From: a bacterium
GTDB lineage: Bacteria > Atribacterota > JS1 > SB-45 > 34-128
NCBI GenBank assembly: GCA_018894595.1
Contig: JAHIPN010000356.1
Span: 1-6,963, forward strand
Length of the DNA: 6,963 nt
Reading direction: 5' to 3'
Shown: piece after piece, positions 5,510-6,963 of the stretch
How positions within the stretch are numbered: position 1 is the stretch's first letter
How the letters are laid out: each line of letters opens with the position of its first letter
Notes under the pieces: generated by a model
Database searches by the model: none
What the model was told of the DNA's origin: nothing
The model's input: the letters and a program-made list of their open reading frames with translations, nothing else
Program-made: the position numbers and the translations under genes

Positions 5510-6656
5510 TCTAAAAAAGAAAAAAAATATAAAATTATTACAGGGCAATGAAGCTTGTGTTGAAGGAGCGCTATTGTCTGGAGTTAAATTTTTTGCCGGT
5601 TACCCTATAACTCCCTCTTCGGAGATAGCCGAAGGAATGGCTAAAAAATTACCTAAAATTGGCGGAAAATTTATGCAGATGGAGGATGAAATTGCCAGCA
5701 TGGCAGCGGTAATTGGAGCTTCTATAGCTGGATTAAAATCTCTGACTGCTACTTCAGGTCCCGGAATGTGCTTGAAACAAGAAAATTTAGGTTTTGCTAT
5801 TATTAACGAAATACCCTGTGTAGTAGTTAATGCTCAAAGAGGAGGACCGAGTACCGGGTTACCAACTAAACCTTCTCAAGGTGATATGATGCAGGCAAGA
5901 TGGGGAACTCATGGGGATCATCCCATCATAGCTCTTGCTCCTTCCACAGTTAACGAAATACTTACCTTAACTATCAAAGCATTTAATTTTAGTGAAAAAT
6001 ATAGAACCCCGGTTATTTTACTCCTGGACGAAGTAATCGCCCATATGCGGGAAAAGGTAGAAATTCCTGCTCCGGAAGATATTGAAGTAATAAACCGAAA
6101 AAAACCTACTGTCCCCCCCGAAGAATACTTACCCTTTAAACCTGATGAAGATGGAGTTCCTCCTATGGCAAACTTTGGAGAAGGATACCGTTATCATATA
6201 ACCGGTTTGGTTCATGATTACAAAGGTTTACCTACTTCTGACTCCCAAGAAATAGATGCTTTGATAAGGCGTTTACATAATAAGATTCAGGATAATATTA
6301 AAGATATAATAATTAACGAAAAATATTTTTTAGATGATGCTAAAATTGCTTTAATTGCTTATGGTTCAGTAGCAAGAGCTGCTGAGAGAACGGTAAAATT
6401 AGCTCGAGGAGAAGGGATAAAAGTAGGTTTGTTGAAATTATTAACTATTTGGCCTTTCTGTTTTGAAGAAATAAATAGATTGGCTCAACAGGTAGATTTA
6501 ATTATAGTTCCGGAAATGAATTTAGGTCAAATGGTTTTAGAAGTAGAGAGAGCTGCCCAAGGAAAATGTCGGGTTGTACCTTATGGCCGGGTAGATGGTG
6601 AATTAATTAATCCTATAGAGATATTAGGGAAGATTCGGGAGGAGATAAGGAAATGA
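5502..6656 (+). CDS. korA: 2-oxoacid:ferredoxin oxidoreductase alpha subunit (KorA-like)
   Basis: Catalytic-complex subunit for 2-oxoacid + CoA + oxidised ferredoxin -> acyl-CoA + CO2 + reduced ferredoxin, in the cytoplasm. 384 residues from ATG 5502, the usual size for KorA. I prefer this start over an in-frame TTG at 5469, because AAGGAG (5484-5489) and a second purine run lie upstream of the ATG and the family starts just before the GNEA block. The N-terminal pyrimidine-binding domain has GNEACVEGALLSG (15-27), GYPITPSSEIAE (33-44), MQMEDEIASM (58-67) and TATSGPG (82-88). RGGPSTGLPTKPSQGDM and WGTHGD follow, as expected. The C-terminal domain begins near AKIALIAYGSVAR and has LLTIWPF and VPEMNLGQMVLEVERAA. 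The gene starts inside the delta gene and ends in an ATGA overlap with beta. 2-oxoglutarate is the default substrate guess; branched-chain 2-oxoacids (VorB-like) are possible. Confidence 0.9.
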   Translation: MNNLKKKKNIKLLQGNEACVEGALLSGVKFFAGYPITPSSEIAEGMAKKLPKIGGKFMQMEDEIASMAAVIGASIAGLKSLTATSGPGMCLKQENLGFAIINEIPCVVVNAQRGGPSTGLPTKPSQGDMMQARWGTHGDHPIIALAPSTVNEILTLTIKAFNFSEKYRTPVILLLDEVIAHMREKVEIPAPEDIEVINRKKPTVPPEEYLPFKPDEDGVPPMANFGEGYRYHITGLVHDYKGLPTSDSQEIDALIRRLHNKIQDNIKDIIINEKYFLDDAKIALIAYGSVARAAERTVKLARGEGIKVGLLKLLTIWPFCFEEINRLAQQVDLIIVPEMNLGQMVLEVERAAQGKCRVVPYGRVDGELINPIEILGKIREEIRK

Positions 6657-6963
6657 AGACGGTAATTACTAATTATATTAGAGAAGAAATGTTTCCTAAT
6701 ATATGGTGTCCGGGATGTGGAAATGGTATTGTATTAGGCGCTATAATACGAGCTATAGATGATTTAAATTGGGATAAAGATAAAATTGTAGCGGTTTCTG
6801 GCATTGGTTGCTCCAGCCGAATTACCGGATATGTAGATTTTTGTACTATGAATACCACTCACGGAAGAGCTTTGCCTTTTGCTACTGGAATAAAAATGGC
6901 AAATCCTGATTTAAAAGTAATAGTAGTTATGGGAGATGGAGATTGTTCAGCTATTGGAGGAAA
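6653..6963 (+). CDS. korB: 2-oxoacid:ferredoxin oxidoreductase beta (TPP-binding) subunit, 5' part
   Basis: The N-terminal 103 codons of the TPP-binding beta subunit; the gene runs off the right edge. Visible motifs are WCPGCGNG (18-25, cofactor-pocket loop), SGIGCSSR (49-56), TTHGRALPFATGIK (68-81) and MGDGD (93-97), the start of the GDGD...N motif that binds Mg-TPP; the matching downstream Asn is outside the window. The family is normally about 250-290 residues, so roughly a third is present. The ATG at 6653 overlaps the alpha stop as ATGA, with GGAGG at 6638-6642 and AAGG nearer, so it is both coupled and well supplied with a ribosome site. Together with delta and alpha this gives the order D-A-B, and a gamma subunit gene should follow. 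Confidence 0.92.
   Translation, partial: MKTVITNYIREEMFPNIWCPGCGNGIVLGAIIRAIDDLNWDKDKIVAVSGIGCSSRITGYVDFCTMNTTHGRALPFATGIKMANPDLKVIVVMGDGDCSAIGG

Overview
The window is AT-rich and densely coding. All recognised genes lie on the + strand. It reads as a catabolic locus from an anaerobic bacterium: a radical-SAM aminomutase-like protein, a TRAP importer, and a CoA-dependent 2-oxoacid:ferredoxin oxidoreductase, which is an oxygen-sensitive Fe-S/TPP enzyme. The solute-binding protein has a plain signal peptide with no lipobox cysteine, which suggests a periplasm and therefore a diderm. Phylum cannot be fixed from this sequence. An anaerobic low-GC lineage such as an Atribacterota-like or diderm Firmicutes-like group is a guess from style only.

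Layout. (1) 1-427: the 3' end of a KamA-family (lysine 2,3-aminomutase-like) radical SAM gene that runs in from the left. (2) 428-566: a short leader with a weak candidate promoter, a small hairpin and a strong ribosome binding site. (3) 567-3995: a complete three-gene TAXI-type TRAP transporter operon (solute-binding protein, DUF1850 protein, fused 4TM/12TM permease) whose genes overlap by 1 and 11 bases. A terminator-shaped hairpin with a T-tract lies inside the first codons of the DUF1850 gene. (4) 3996-4271: a 276-base non-coding gap with CGTATC direct repeats, a perfect 24-base palindrome, a candidate promoter and a triple tandem ATTAGTCC repeat. (5) 4272 to the right edge: a second overlapping operon encoding a GntR-type regulator with a long C-terminal domain, a 2x[4Fe-4S] ferredoxin subunit, the alpha subunit and the truncated beta subunit of a 2-oxoacid:ferredoxin oxidoreductase. 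A gamma subunit is expected just past the right edge.

How the genes may work together (inference): the TRAP system would import a small organic anion or amino acid. The aminomutase-like enzyme and the oxidoreductase would act in amino-acid/2-oxoacid breakdown, giving acyl-CoA and reduced ferredoxin. The GntR protein, co-translated with the oxidoreductase, probably senses a pathway metabolite.

Every gene belongs to a family I recognise, and I see no clearly novel system. The most unusual points are the terminator-like hairpin embedded in coding sequence after the solute-binding-protein gene, the regulator's unassigned effector domain, and the repeat-rich gap between the two operons.
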